This document shows positions 10,703-20,606 of a stretch of DNA of 64,000 nucleotides, piece after piece. The translations under genes were made by a program, and so were the position numbers. The stretch comes from Corynespora cassiicola (Eukaryota; Ascomycota; Dothideomycetes; Pleosporales; Corynesporascaceae): contig JAEUWY010000006.1 in the NCBI GenBank assembly GCA_022059125.1, positions 2,480,001-2,544,000 of the forward strand, written 5' to 3'. Below the pieces are notes generated by a model that saw nothing but the letters and a program-made list of their open reading frames with translations, did no database searches and was not told where the DNA came from. How positions within the stretch are numbered: the stretch's first letter is position 1; each line of letters begins with the position of its first letter.

Positions 10703-11180
10703 GCCTCGATATTTTTTTGGGTTCGTTTCGCGAGGGCCCGGGGCGCGAATTGGGGGCGGGAGATACAAAAAGGTGAGGGCGGGAACAGAGTTTGAGGACG
10801 GCCAAGATTTTTTTTTGGCTGAGAGATGGGGCGAAATTTTGGGGGTCCGTGCGCGGGCGGTAGCGGGGGCGGTGAATAGACGAACGGGGAGCCATGGACA
10901 TCATGAGCCCGTCTTGGGCATTCTGGAAATACACACGCCACCTGGGGACAATCCTGCATTCGACTATCAATAATATCCGTCCTATTTTTGCCGCAGTCGA
11001 TTCCAACATTCTTCCACCTTACTACCTTGTCGCCGCCGCCGCCGCCTCGCCCAACTTGCAAAAGACACCACCACGCGACTGTGCCTTAATCAATATCAAT
11101 AAAGCCTAATGATGGCGTGATATGAATCATTTCTATCAACGCCTTGCATGAACCGAAAGTGCGCACTTGTTTCCCTGCTC
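10703..11180. other. Promoter region of MPP10
   Basis: About 480 bp between the MPP10 start and the 3' end of the rhodopsin-domain gene. It contains T/A runs and GCC-rich repeats (GCCGCCGCC near 11033) but no supported gene. Confidence 0.5.
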
Positions 11181-12354
11181 TCATTTTTTCCCCGTAAACT
11201 CCACATTCACCCGACTCTCCTTGATGATTACTCCCGGCGGCGGCGCCCTCAACATGTCCTCGAGACTGACGTCGTCGCGCGGGGAGATGATTTCGTCTGC
11301 TTCGATTCCCGAAGCCCCACTTGCCCTTCTATGACCCTGCATGTACGAATCGAGCCGGTAGCCTTCCCCATAGCGGTAGGGGCGCCCACGGCTAGTCGCG
11401 TGCTTGATCAGGACCCGGAAGAATGGGATCGACGCCGCGATGATGGTGGCTGAAGTTTCCGCATGCGACCAAATGAGAATGTCGGAGAGAGAATGCGTTG
11501 GATCCTTGAACTTCCCAATGCCAGGCAGGTACCTGATCTTCACTGCTGCCGTGATGCCAGCTCTGCACAATGGGTCAGCCAGTCAAGACATTCAATTTCA
11601 TCTCTGTTCAACCTACAGGAATCCCAGAGACATGGAGAAGACGACGCCAAACTTCTCCTTGAAGCTCATTTGCAGCTTTCGGATGAGGAGATAGGGGAAC
11701 AGGGCGATCATGAAGTCGACTATCACAGAGTATACTGTTGGTTTGAATAAGCCAAGGGGCGTGAGCAACGATACTCATCCACTTACTGGCTGCAAAAATA
11801 GCATAATTGTCTTGAACATACGACTCCCAGCATGTGCCTACTATCGTCTTGTCCCAATTGTACTCGACAGGCTGGCACTGTGCAAACAGCAGGGCACCGC
11901 AAAGCCACATGGCAGCGTTCATAGTGACAATGACAAACCAAAGAAACCATCTTTGCCATTCTTGTGTGGAGATGCGGATAAGCGTGATGGCGAATGATGT
12001 TTTGGCTACTGGGATTGCGATGAAAAGGAAAAACTGCCCCACGTAGAAGAACTCGTTCACTTTGATCATGTCATCCGGTGAAATGTCCACTAGGTGCTTC
12101 CCCATTCCATAAATGACCGACACATGGATTGTCGCAGCATAGGCGCAGCTGAGGATCTATTTAACGGTTAGGCTGCACATAGGCAAAGGTCGCGTTGAGT
12201 GAATTACCCACGAGGCCAACAAGATTACATCGTCGACAGCAAGTTGGTGCGCGTGTAGTATCTTGCAGTAAAACCGCAACGACATGAAGGCGAGGGATAC
12301 TCCAGATAGAGCCCACAGCGATCTAATAATCGTCGGTCCGTTGCTCTCCGCCAT
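11181..12354 (-). CDS. Fungal rhodopsin-domain integral membrane protein
   Basis: Four exons: 12354-12208, 12156-11787, 11734-11617 and 11562-11181. They are separated by 51-, 52- and 54-bp introns with good GT-AG sites, and the phases join into 338 residues. The product has several membrane-spanning segments, including LFIAIPVAKTSFAITLIRIS and WFVIVTMNAAMWLCGALLFA, the CQPVEYNWDKTIVGTCW loop with the conserved paired Cys, and SVIVDFMIALFPYLLI. These are hallmarks of the fungal seven-TM rhodopsin-domain family, related to PTH11-like proteins. No CFEM domain is present at the N-terminus. The cytosolic tail (about 80 residues) is polar and ends VNVEFTGKK. The role is presumably sensory, but the ligand is unknown. 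A second, diverged member lies at 61663-63105. Confidence 0.85.
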
Positions 12355-14694
12355 GACAAGATGGTTGTGGTTCCGCTGTGCATTAGCAGCGACTAGCGGT
12401 TCTTCGAGTGTACAACTTGAAAGGATGCAGGCGTTGCAATGGTAAGATGAGGGTCAGATCTGCGGTACGGGGAACCGATCGAGTAGTCCCTTTTACCAGT
12501 CTAACGTGTACCTCGACCTACCTGCACGTTCGACTTGGCATGGTCCATCTTATACGCCCTCCTGCTCCTGCTCCTCTCAACTGCAATAGCTTCTGTCATC
12601 CTACGTGTTCCGAGCCCTTCACCTGCTTCATGCAAGGATGGCCGTGCCCTTCCGCAACGTGATTCGCCACACCCAGTTCCAGCAGCTTTCATATACTTCC
12701 CGCCAACCGCAACATTTCCAAGGATCATTCTTCCACGCCCGGGGCACAGCACATCTCTTGCAATAATACCAAAGGAAAACTTTAGTGCAACGGCCGGATC
12801 ATCCTGGCAATTGCATGGGGCGGAAATAGCCATTCCATCCCGCACACATTATCCCGCACCTACAGGCGAGGAGCCGTTGTGACGAACGCCCTGTAGTGCA
12901 TGTGAAATGTCTGAGGAACTCCTCATATAGAACAGGATTGGCACAGAGAGTGATTGGATTGAATGGGTACGAGAGCTGACATTGTCGGAGTAAAGCATCC
13001 TTATGGCCGTCACGGCTTGCTGTGCGCTTTTCGTCTCCAAAATGGGGTCTTGATCGCGAATGCACGTAAACGATTGATCGATGGCTGGCTGTGGGGAACA
13101 ACGTACCGGTGTCTTTTGGTTCGAGTCCAAGGCTACACTCTGATTCCGATCCGACAGGCCGAGTCGAGTCGAGCCTGAGTGAGGCAAAAATGATTCTTGC
13201 TCCTTCCCGCTCCTTGGGCCTCGGAAGACCCGCTGTGCTTATGGGGCGCAGGAGCTCCCAGTAGTCGTCTTGCAGGTGTAACGGCACAAGATGCATCATT
13301 CAATTACAGTGCACGAAATCAACACCAACCAACACTAAGGGGCTTTGAACCCAGGTAGGCGGTGGCTTCACGAAACTGGGCGGCCGGCCAATATCATACG
13401 TGCAGTATAGGTTGGTTGTAAGTGGTGGCTCCAGGGTACGTACCAGACCAAAGGGGCAGCTTCTAGATGGCTTCTGTGTCCTATGATTATTATTCGGGAT
13501 ACCTGTCGTACGATGGCCGTGAGGCTTTGTTTTCCGGAGGGTTGGAGCTAGAAGCGAATGCGTGATGGGGTTGTTGTCACATACAGGGAGTAGGAGGTAG
13601 ACATGGAGAGGCCTGGGGTCTAAGTGGTTGCCTTGCCGAACCGTCAGATCATGGCTACTCATGGTCATGTCAGAATGGCATCCTTGTAGTTAGCTGGCGA
13701 CTACTCGGGTATCCGCAAGCCCACGGTCCAGGCTCTCAGGATCCAAGTTCGCATCTCGGGATGCCGTCCGACCGCTTCGGGTATCTCGCGCTGATTGGGC
13801 TTGGGACAGGTCAAAAGCAGCAGGCCTGCTGCCAAGCATGATGAAAGTGGTTGCTGTATCCGAGGCGATGGCTGAGACCCAGAATGTAACCATGGGCTCA
13901 CCGGTGGCGGCGTCAAGGGGCTGTGCGTGTGTTGTTCTCACAGACGCAATGGCGGAGGTTGTTTGGGATTCTGCTGATTGCTATTCATGTGAGAAGTGTG
14001 GGCGGTTAGTGTCTTTTTTCTTCAGAAAGGCTGAAAGGCTGGCTGAGGGGGGGAGAAGGGAGCGAAGAGCGAGTGGGGAGAGCAGAAGGAGGAGGTTCTT
14101 GATGTCCAGGCCGACCGTGCGCACTGGATGGGGAAGTCGCAACCCCCGGTCTTTCCGCATCCATTCGCTACTGCCATCCTGTCATCCTGCCATCCTGTCA
14201 TCCTGCCATCCTGTCATCCTGCCATCCTGCCATCCGACGTCTTCCCTTGGGCACTCCACCAGACTTCTACCGCTGAGCCCACCATATTCTCTTCTCCCTC
14301 TTTGAACGCACAAGCAAACTGCCTCTCGGGACACGGTTGGAGTCGGTCCCAAACTGCCGAGCTGATAGCGGACGTGGCTCAATTACCGACAGCACCTCCA
14401 GAACATCTGACCATTCAGCTGGTACCTTACATATGAGTGGCCATGATAAAGTTTCCTGTGGGCATATCAGGAGCCTCCGAGTAGAATGCGGCTGTATGAA
14501 GATGCAGAAGAGATGGCTAATTGAAGCCGCGGCGCTCTTTTGGCAGAGGAGACTCCAGAACAAATGGCCCAAGGACTCGTACAGGCGTACGTGTCGTCAA
14601 TGGGACAGCAAAAAGCCCCACATGCAGTCACGTACAAGTGGATGGTCGTCTCCGTAACTAATAGCACTAGCTTCACTGCGGAAAATCCCCAGCC
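12355..14694. other. 2.3-kb gap without a supported gene
   Basis: I find only short, mutually overlapping frames. The longest ones (12799-13299 minus, 13300-13668 minus, 13838-14305 plus) have no recognisable domain, no consistent neighbouring exon and a composition that looks non-coding. A tandem octamer repeat lies at 14175-14235. The right end is the likely promoter of the DUF8021 gene. Confidence 0.5.
14175..14235 (+). repeat. Tandem octamer repeat CATCCTGY
   Basis: Seven full copies of an 8-bp unit CATCCTGT or CATCCTGC, mostly alternating T and C at the last position, followed by a partial copy (CATCC). The strict T/C alternation over the first six copies means the effective unit is 16 bp, suggesting growth by duplication of a two-copy unit. 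Confidence 0.95.
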
Positions 14695-15504
14695 ATGATG
14701 CGTTGCCCCCTCTTGATATACTTCAGCCTCGCCGCGCAAGCTTCAGCAGCCTGTAGCCGATCGGGGCTCCAGGAGACCGTGGCGAGATATATCCAGGCGC
14801 AGACATCAGGCCAGCTTGATCTTCTTCCATTGGCCCCGGGCGTCAGTTACACGGAAAACGATGCACCGACCGACATCGCAAAAGGTGTCCTCTCTCAGCC
14901 CGTCACCATCGATTTCCACCGAAGTCTCTATGACACGGCGCAGTGCGCGACCTTTACCGAACTGGCGGCGGCCACGGGAAGTCACCCTTATGTCATCCAT
15001 AGTCACATCTTCGTCGTCGATGACAGCATCACGAATATCCAATCCGTTGTTTCCGACGCTGGCGATTGGCTATTCAATGCGACTGCCTTTCTATCGTGGA
15101 CCAAGCGAGAAAAATGGGACACGATAGCAGAGGGCAAACGCGATAGTCGCGCAGTCATCAAGGCCGCCGGCGATGCCTATCTCGACAGCTGGGGCAACGG
15201 CAGTGTGCGAGTCCCCTACGGCACGCCTTGCGCACGGCTGGAAGGTGGCGCATACACGGGAGAGAGAAACCAGTCAAGCAATACCTGCAGGATGCCAGAG
15301 TTTCCCCAGCCTTTCAGGATTACAAACAGGCGGTACATTATTGACGAGGAAATGGGCGGCATGGACATCTTCAATGACTTTCCCTTCATCGATGCCACCA
15401 AGCCCAATGGCACGGCCAGCAGCAACTTCATGAGGATTGAGGGGGGCATGCTCCGATATATCCACGAGGTGACTGTGTGTGCCACCAGGAACTGTGGCCG
15501 GTGA
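14695..15504 (+). CDS. Secreted DUF8021-type protein
   Basis: Single exon, 269 residues with a clear signal peptide (two Met, then a hydrophobic core ending near ASA at about residue 19). The body matches a fungal secreted family I know as DUF8021: an LAPGVSYTEND segment, a DIAKGVLSQP stretch, LYDTAQCATF, the strongly conserved EGKRDSRAVIKAAGDAYLD, VPYGTPCARLEGGAYTG, NRRYIIDEEMG and a final RIEGGMLRYIHEV. Paired Cys suggest disulphides. No biochemical function is established for the family that I can cite. It starts a run of five genes for apparently secreted or ER products. Confidence 0.85.
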   Translation: MMRCPLLIYFSLAAQASAACSRSGLQETVARYIQAQTSGQLDLLPLAPGVSYTENDAPTDIAKGVLSQPVTIDFHRSLYDTAQCATFTELAAATGSHPYVIHSHIFVVDDSITNIQSVVSDAGDWLFNATAFLSWTKREKWDTIAEGKRDSRAVIKAAGDAYLDSWGNGSVRVPYGTPCARLEGGAYTGERNQSSNTCRMPEFPQPFRITNRRYIIDEEMGGMDIFNDFPFIDATKPNGTASSNFMRIEGGMLRYIHEVTVCATRNCGR

Positions 15505-15713
15505 GCTTGGGTGCTCAGCCGGCTGCCTCTATATGATGGCGAGTTTGTTGGTTTGTTCAAGTGAATGCCTGGGTGGAGGGATGAATATGGTAGACGTAGA
15601 CCGTGGGGGAGGGGGGAACTTCGATGCCCGCGCCTTCCATACTGGGGGAAAGGCCGTCCTCAAAAGTCCACGTAGCTCCCACAGAATCCAAACCTCCTCA
15701 GTTCACCGCCATC

Positions 15714-16958
15714 ATGATTCTCTACGGGCTACTATCGGCTTTGTGCCTTTTGCTGAAGGGCGCAGTCTGTGAGGTGCCATATGATGTCGGCCCCGGCCTC
15801 GGCCTCGACCTGCCGTCAGCTCTTGCAGCAACAGCCAACTCGTCGGCACCAAAGGCACCCCGCAAGAGGAACCCACCACAGCGGCTGACGGATTGGGAAT
15901 GGAGGGCGTGGGTGGAGCAGGGGTGCAATCTCGTCAAGGCCATGGATGGGACCGACGCAGAGGCTGCCGGATGGCTGCAAAGACAAGGGACTGCCGAGAG
16001 CGAGTTCGTGACATTCCCAGGTCTGCCGCCGTCGCGCTCGCATTGCTACGGCTGCACATGACACTGACCGCTCCAGACGACCTGCTAAAATGGGGCTATG
16101 ACGAAGACATACCCATGATTGAGATCTACTATGACGAAGGCCAGGGCCCTCTCATTGACGAGGCTCTGGAGGCCCTCGGAGCGGATGCCAAAAAGGAAAA
16201 CAAGGGAGGTCCGAATGTCGTCTACCCGTGGGAGCATGTCAGGGCAACCACGCACGACAATGTTGTATACCCCGTCAGTGCCACGTCGGTGTGCCCCATG
16301 GTGTTTACGGGCACTGACAGTCTTCAAGGTAACCGGAGCCTCGTTTCGCACCATCATAAACGCCAAAGACGGCATCATTGTTGGCTGGTACAAGTACGGG
16401 CCAAGATACTCAGGCGCGCGGCGGAACCCGCCGGTCTACACGCTCCCCAGGCTGAAGAACTGGCACGACAACAGCTTCCTGGCATGGAAGGACCAGGTGG
16501 AAAGGCGTGGCAAGCCTATGCGAGGTCTGAGATACATCTTCTCGGCCCCGATAGCCAATGACCAGACCAGGTCCATTGCCTTACACGCCATGTTCCCGGA
16601 CGGTAGCGTTGGCGAGATAGAGGACGCGTGCCCTATGATGCTAGTCTGGCGGAATCGGAGGACTTTTCTGCACGGCACCGACGAGTTCAAGGCTCTGCTG
16701 GGGTCTCCCAACGGCCGAGGAGCCGCCCTCATCCTGATCACGCACAAGGGGGCTTTTGGGCCCAAGACGCGCATCAGCAGCGTTTCCCTCTTCTGCGGTT
16801 ATTTCCAGTTCGAGTATGAGCTGAACCTCGCATTCGCTGTCGACTACAGCGCCAATGACGCATTGCATGTCGGCGACTCAAGTGACCAGCATCTAGCAGC
16901 CAGGGAAAACGGTGCGAATGGGACGAACGGGATTGTGCGAACGAGATATATACACTGA
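15714..16958 (+). CDS. Putative secreted protein, unrecognised family
   Basis: Three exons (15714-16020, 16077-16273, 16329-16958) joined by 56- and 55-bp introns give 377 residues with all phases consistent. The start has a signal-peptide-like hydrophobic core (MILYGLLSALCLLLKGAVC). The mature part contains an LTDWEWRAWVEQGCNLVKAM helix, a DNVVYP motif just before the second junction, a FRTIINAKDGIIVGWYKYGP stretch after it, and LLGSPNGRGAALILITHK near the C-terminus. I do not recognise the family and assign no function. The last about 40 residues are Asn/Gly-rich and could be misannotated if a further intron exists. It lies about 210 bp downstream of the DUF8021 gene on the same strand. Confidence 0.7.
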
Positions 16959-17549
16959 CCTGATCCACCTTGAGGCCGAGGGCGGTGGCTCTGGGGAAGG
17001 TTGGTGAAGCCATGGGGGATGTAGCCTCTATGCGAAGGATAGACAGTACAATGGAAACGAGCCAAACACTTTACCGGGCACCTCCACAGAGGCCGCCTGG
17101 GACCAATACAGGCCAACATGTTGGCAAGCGTGACGTACCTGGATCCATGCCAAGGCTCGGAACCAGCGGGAGCACCCCGACCGCCCTTCGATGTAGCATG
17201 GCTCCGTCGAACCATCCCCTACCCATCCCCATCTCTTGTCACTCGTCTCTACGCCAACGACCAAATCTCACCGTCTTCCTCTCACCGCCGGGATGCTCCC
17301 TGCGCCGTCGCAGTTGGCGTGGCGCCAGCTCATCCCAGCCCCGCCAATTTTGTGATTCGGTCTGCCCCAAGCTCCACCAACCACCTTGACGGCATGTCCG
17401 CCAGCTCACGGGCTTGATGCTTCCTGATTCCCATTTTTGCATATCCGTACTTGTCCCTTTTTTTCTGCCTGCACTACTCGCGCGCCACACGAAGCCTCCC
17501 TTTTGCGCCTGCTGCTCCCTTTGGCCCGCCTGCTCACGAGCCCCGCGCA
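16959..17549. other. Intergenic, upstream of Cys-rich GPI gene
   Basis: About 590 bp without a supported gene. The pyrimidine-rich final 150 bp directly before the ATG at 17550 is typical of filamentous-fungal core promoters. Confidence 0.5.
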
Positions 17550-19004
17550 ATGTACCTCGCAAACGTCCTAGCCTTGCCGCCAGCCGTCATCCTGCTCCTA
17601 TGCACCGCCGCCCCAGCAGCAGCGGAGCTCCAATGGCCTCACAACCTCCCTCGACACATGAAGTACTTTCCCGAAGATGAAGCGCACGCAAAGCGGGGTA
17701 TCAGCATACAGGACCGCCTGCGCCGCGAGAAGCCAATTGGGGTCAAGAAGATGAGCTCCGACGAGGGCGAGATGTTCTTCCTGGACAATTGGATATTCGC
17801 CAGCGATGTGCACGAGAAGCGCGACGAGGACGCGGGGGAGCTGCACAACATCACCGACCAGGTCGTTTCGCCGCTGCGCCCGCATTCCGAGCAGGCCATG
17901 CTGGACTCGATGCTCAGGTTTGCGGTGCGCGATACCCTCATGAAGAGGCAGTTCAAGTGTCCCGAGGGGACCAACGACTGCTCCTCGATTGGAGCGCCGA
18001 ACAGCTGCTGCGGAACGGGCAGCACATGCATCACGGTCGAGGACACTGGCTTTGGAAGTGTGGGATGCTGCCCCAACGGGCGCGATTGCTCGGGAGACAT
18101 TTCGTGCAACGAGGATGCGGGTTACACATCTTGCCCGAACAGCCCGAACGGCGGGTGCTGTTTGCCTGGGTATTCGTGCCATGATGTGGGATGTAAGGGC
18201 GCTGCTAGATACAAGGCCGGACAGAACATACACTGACCCCCCTCTCTAGGCATCGCCGCAGGAACATCGATAACCTACGTCCAGCCTCCGACCTCTACGC
18301 CTCGGCCTTCGAGCGCGACTTCGGCCGCCGTGACTGTTGTGCCTACCACACCCTCCGCCACCACGCCCTCGACCTCGGCGACCCCCACGTCGTCCTCGGC
18401 GTATACATGTAGCACAGGCTGGTTCTCGTGCCCGGCCAGCCTGGGCGGCGGGTGCTGTCAAAATGGCCGCGAATGCGCGACCGGCGCATCATGCATCGGT
18501 TCCGACGAGCCCACCTCGACCAGTAGCATGGCTCCCGATGCGCCCGTCCGGCCCACGTCTGGAATCACCTCCGAGGAGCCCGCCCCCACCCTGGGAGGCG
18601 ATGGATGTCCAGTCGGATTCTACGTCTGCAGCGCATACTATCCATCGGGATGCTGCAGGGTGGGGAGGGACTGCCAGACCACGGGGAGCTGCGTGCCGAC
18701 GTCGAGCGAAACCATCCTCAACACCAACGGCGTGGTCGTGGTAGCGCCGACGGGAGCCAGCGTCGCCACGACTGCAGCTCCCCAGGGTGGATCGTGCCCG
18801 AGCGCCTGGTACAGCTGCCCGGCGAACCGCGGGGGGAACTGCTGTCCAGACGGCTTCGAGTGCGGGGAGCAATGCACGGCGACGGCGGGGACGTCCGTCT
18901 CCAACAAGGTCGCTCCCAGCACCGCGTCCTTCTTTCCGGCTTCCACGCTGTGGGTTCTGGTTTCTGGCGCCGTTGGGATCGGCGCTGCCATGCTTCTTCT
19001 TTGA
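17550..19004 (+). CDS. Cys-rich GPI-anchored cell-surface protein
   Basis: Two exons (17550-18192, 18250-19004) with a 57-bp GTAAGG...TAG intron give 465 residues. The ATG at 17550 gives a clean signal peptide (ending PAAAE); an in-frame ATG at 17451 would add a less hydrophobic leader. After a charged N-terminal region (residues 30-130) come Cys-rich modules. The first is larger (about 131-215). Three shorter copies follow with the pattern C-x5-C-P/S-x6-GCC/NCC-x3-G-x-C, beginning YTCSTGWFSC, GCPVGFYVC and SCPSAWYSC. They are separated by Ser/Thr/Pro-rich linkers suited to O-glycosylation. The end is a hydrophobic tail (STLWVLVSGAVGIGAAMLLL) without a charged stop, typical of GPI attachment. 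Likely a wall or membrane surface protein. Repeat modules of this type resemble hevein-like or adhesin folds, but carbohydrate binding is only inferred. Confidence 0.85.
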
Positions 19005-19282
19005 TTTGGTATACACGTCCTTTTTATGACTTCATGTCCATCTTTGTCTTTACGCAGCCTCACGAAATATATCCGCACATGCGATCCATGGCCCTCATGT
19101 AGATGCACCAAGGAATGTCGCTGTCAAGGTATAATCCATTGAATACTGGCGACGACTGCACTTTTGTGTATATAGACGAGGACTACATGTCCCTTTTGCT
19201 ACTGGTATGGCTTCAACCGGACTCGATTAGAATCCAACTTTGATAGAGAAACTCCTTCAGAATAGATATCCACGTATTCCCT

Positions 19283-20038
19283 TCACACCACCTCACTCCT
19301 ATACGCCGCATCCAACTCGCCTTCCCTCGTCCAAACATTCATTCCCACCTTCTTCCCCCTCTGCACCGGCATCCCCGCATGCAACGTCCTCCCATCCCCC
19401 TTCCCCCCCTCGATATTCCGCCAAAACACGGCATTCCTCTTGATGGCCCGAAACGTGACCCCCTCCTCCCACCCCCTATCGCAATCCACGTACTCACACC
19501 ACTGCTCCCCGCGCGGCGCCTCGAGTAAAGGGAACTGCGTGCCCCCGCCCACGAGGTCCTCGCTCGCGTCCACGTACACGAAGAAGCTGCTCGCCCGGTT
19601 CCCGCCATAGTCGGGGGTGGTGTGCAGCGCCGAGGTGAACCAGTCCGTGTGCGGGGCGTACGTCTCGCCCTGCCCGTACGAGACGATCTGCAGCGGCTCC
19701 AGGCGCTCCCGTGGAACGTCCAGGCCCTGGAAGTGCAGGGCGCGCGACTCGATGCAGCGCACCACGTCGTCGCTGGCGAGGCTCGCGCTGCGCGACGTGC
19801 GCGTCGAGGCCAGGTGCTGTTGCCCCGCGGCGTCGGCGATTTGCGAGGCGCGGAAGTGCGGGGCCGAGACGGAGAGGAGGTGTGTGGCTTCGTGGTCGGT
19901 GAGGAAGTTGGGGATGTAGAGGATTAGGGGGGAGGTGGAGAAGAGGTGGACGGTGTAGAGGTGGTCGGGGCAGGTGTAGTTTTGCGCCGTGGCTAGGAGG
20001 GGGAGGAAGGATATAGAAAGTAAACGGGAGAGCAGCAT
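19283..20038 (-). CDS. Prolyl 4-hydroxylase-like 2OG-Fe(II) oxygenase
   Basis: Single exon from the ATG at 20038, 251 residues; the longer upstream frame is 5' UTR with no homologous content. A signal peptide (LLSRLLSISFLPLLATA) is followed by the double-stranded beta-helix core of prolyl 4-hydroxylase alpha-subunit proteins. The iron ligands are in the HxD motif PHTDW and the distal His of LHAGMPV. Lys of GKKVGMNVW fits the residue binding the 2-oxoglutarate C5 carboxylate. Also present are QIVSYGQGETYAPHTDW, GGGTQFPLL and VFWRNI. The enzyme would hydroxylate proline in secretory-pathway or extracellular substrates; the substrate is unknown. The (GA)n tract at about 20069-20084 lies in its 5' leader. 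Confidence 0.9.
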   Translation of the reverse strand: MLLSRLLSISFLPLLATAQNYTCPDHLYTVHLFSTSPLILYIPNFLTDHEATHLLSVSAPHFRASQIADAAGQQHLASTRTSRSASLASDDVVRCIESRALHFQGLDVPRERLEPLQIVSYGQGETYAPHTDWFTSALHTTPDYGGNRASSFFVYVDASEDLVGGGTQFPLLEAPRGEQWCEYVDCDRGWEEGVTFRAIKRNAVFWRNIEGGKGDGRTLHAGMPVQRGKKVGMNVWTREGELDAAYRSEVV

Positions 20039-20606
20039 TCTAGCAGGGCGGTGGAGGTTTGATTCTGGGAGAGAGAGAGAGAGATGGAGATGGAGATGGT
20101 GGTGTTGGTGTAGGGTGTGAGCAACGACAACTCCAACGCCACAGGCAAGAAAGTAAAAAAAACACGCTTTTGAAGATGGCAACATTCGGAGACCGACCTC
20201 GCCATCTGCCTTTTTAAGAAAAAAAAGTGCACTTGTCATAGCTCCTGCAGATCGCCGCGGGGTCCTTTTACGCAGAGCGTCCCAGGTGCGCTGCGGGGGG
20301 AGCTCCTGAAACGCACACAGTCGCAAGGACGCGTGCGGGCGTGCCGGGGAGCTGCACAGCTGGCTTTTTGTCGCATTCCGCGGGCGGGGAGGATAAAATA
20401 TTTGAGAACAGGGTCCGGGTTGGGTTGCGCGGGGACCGTTCTTACATCTTTCCTGTCTCTTTCGCTGGTGTTCGCTGTCCACGACGAAGACGAATATACG
20501 ACATTGACGTTCCGCGAGCTCGGAACCAGGTCGGAACCAGTCAATTGCATCCACCAACGCCCTCAGTACGCGCAGGCGCATCGTCTTCTAATCCATCAAG
20601 TCCAAG
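20039..20606. promoter_or_regulatory. Divergent promoter of P4H-like and PDI-like genes
   Basis: The start codons of a secreted prolyl hydroxylase (minus) and an ER PDI-like protein (plus) face away from each other across about 570 bp. The left part contains a (GA)n tract followed by GGAGAT repeats. The right part holds GC-rich DNA and an AAAATATTT stretch at about 20395. Because prolyl hydroxylases and PDI act together in the ER in animals, shared regulation is an attractive inference, but nothing in the sequence proves it. Confidence 0.4.

Noticed and set aside
12799..13299. Minus-strand frame of 166 codons
   Set aside because: No motif, overlaps another frame of similar quality, and the composition looks non-coding.
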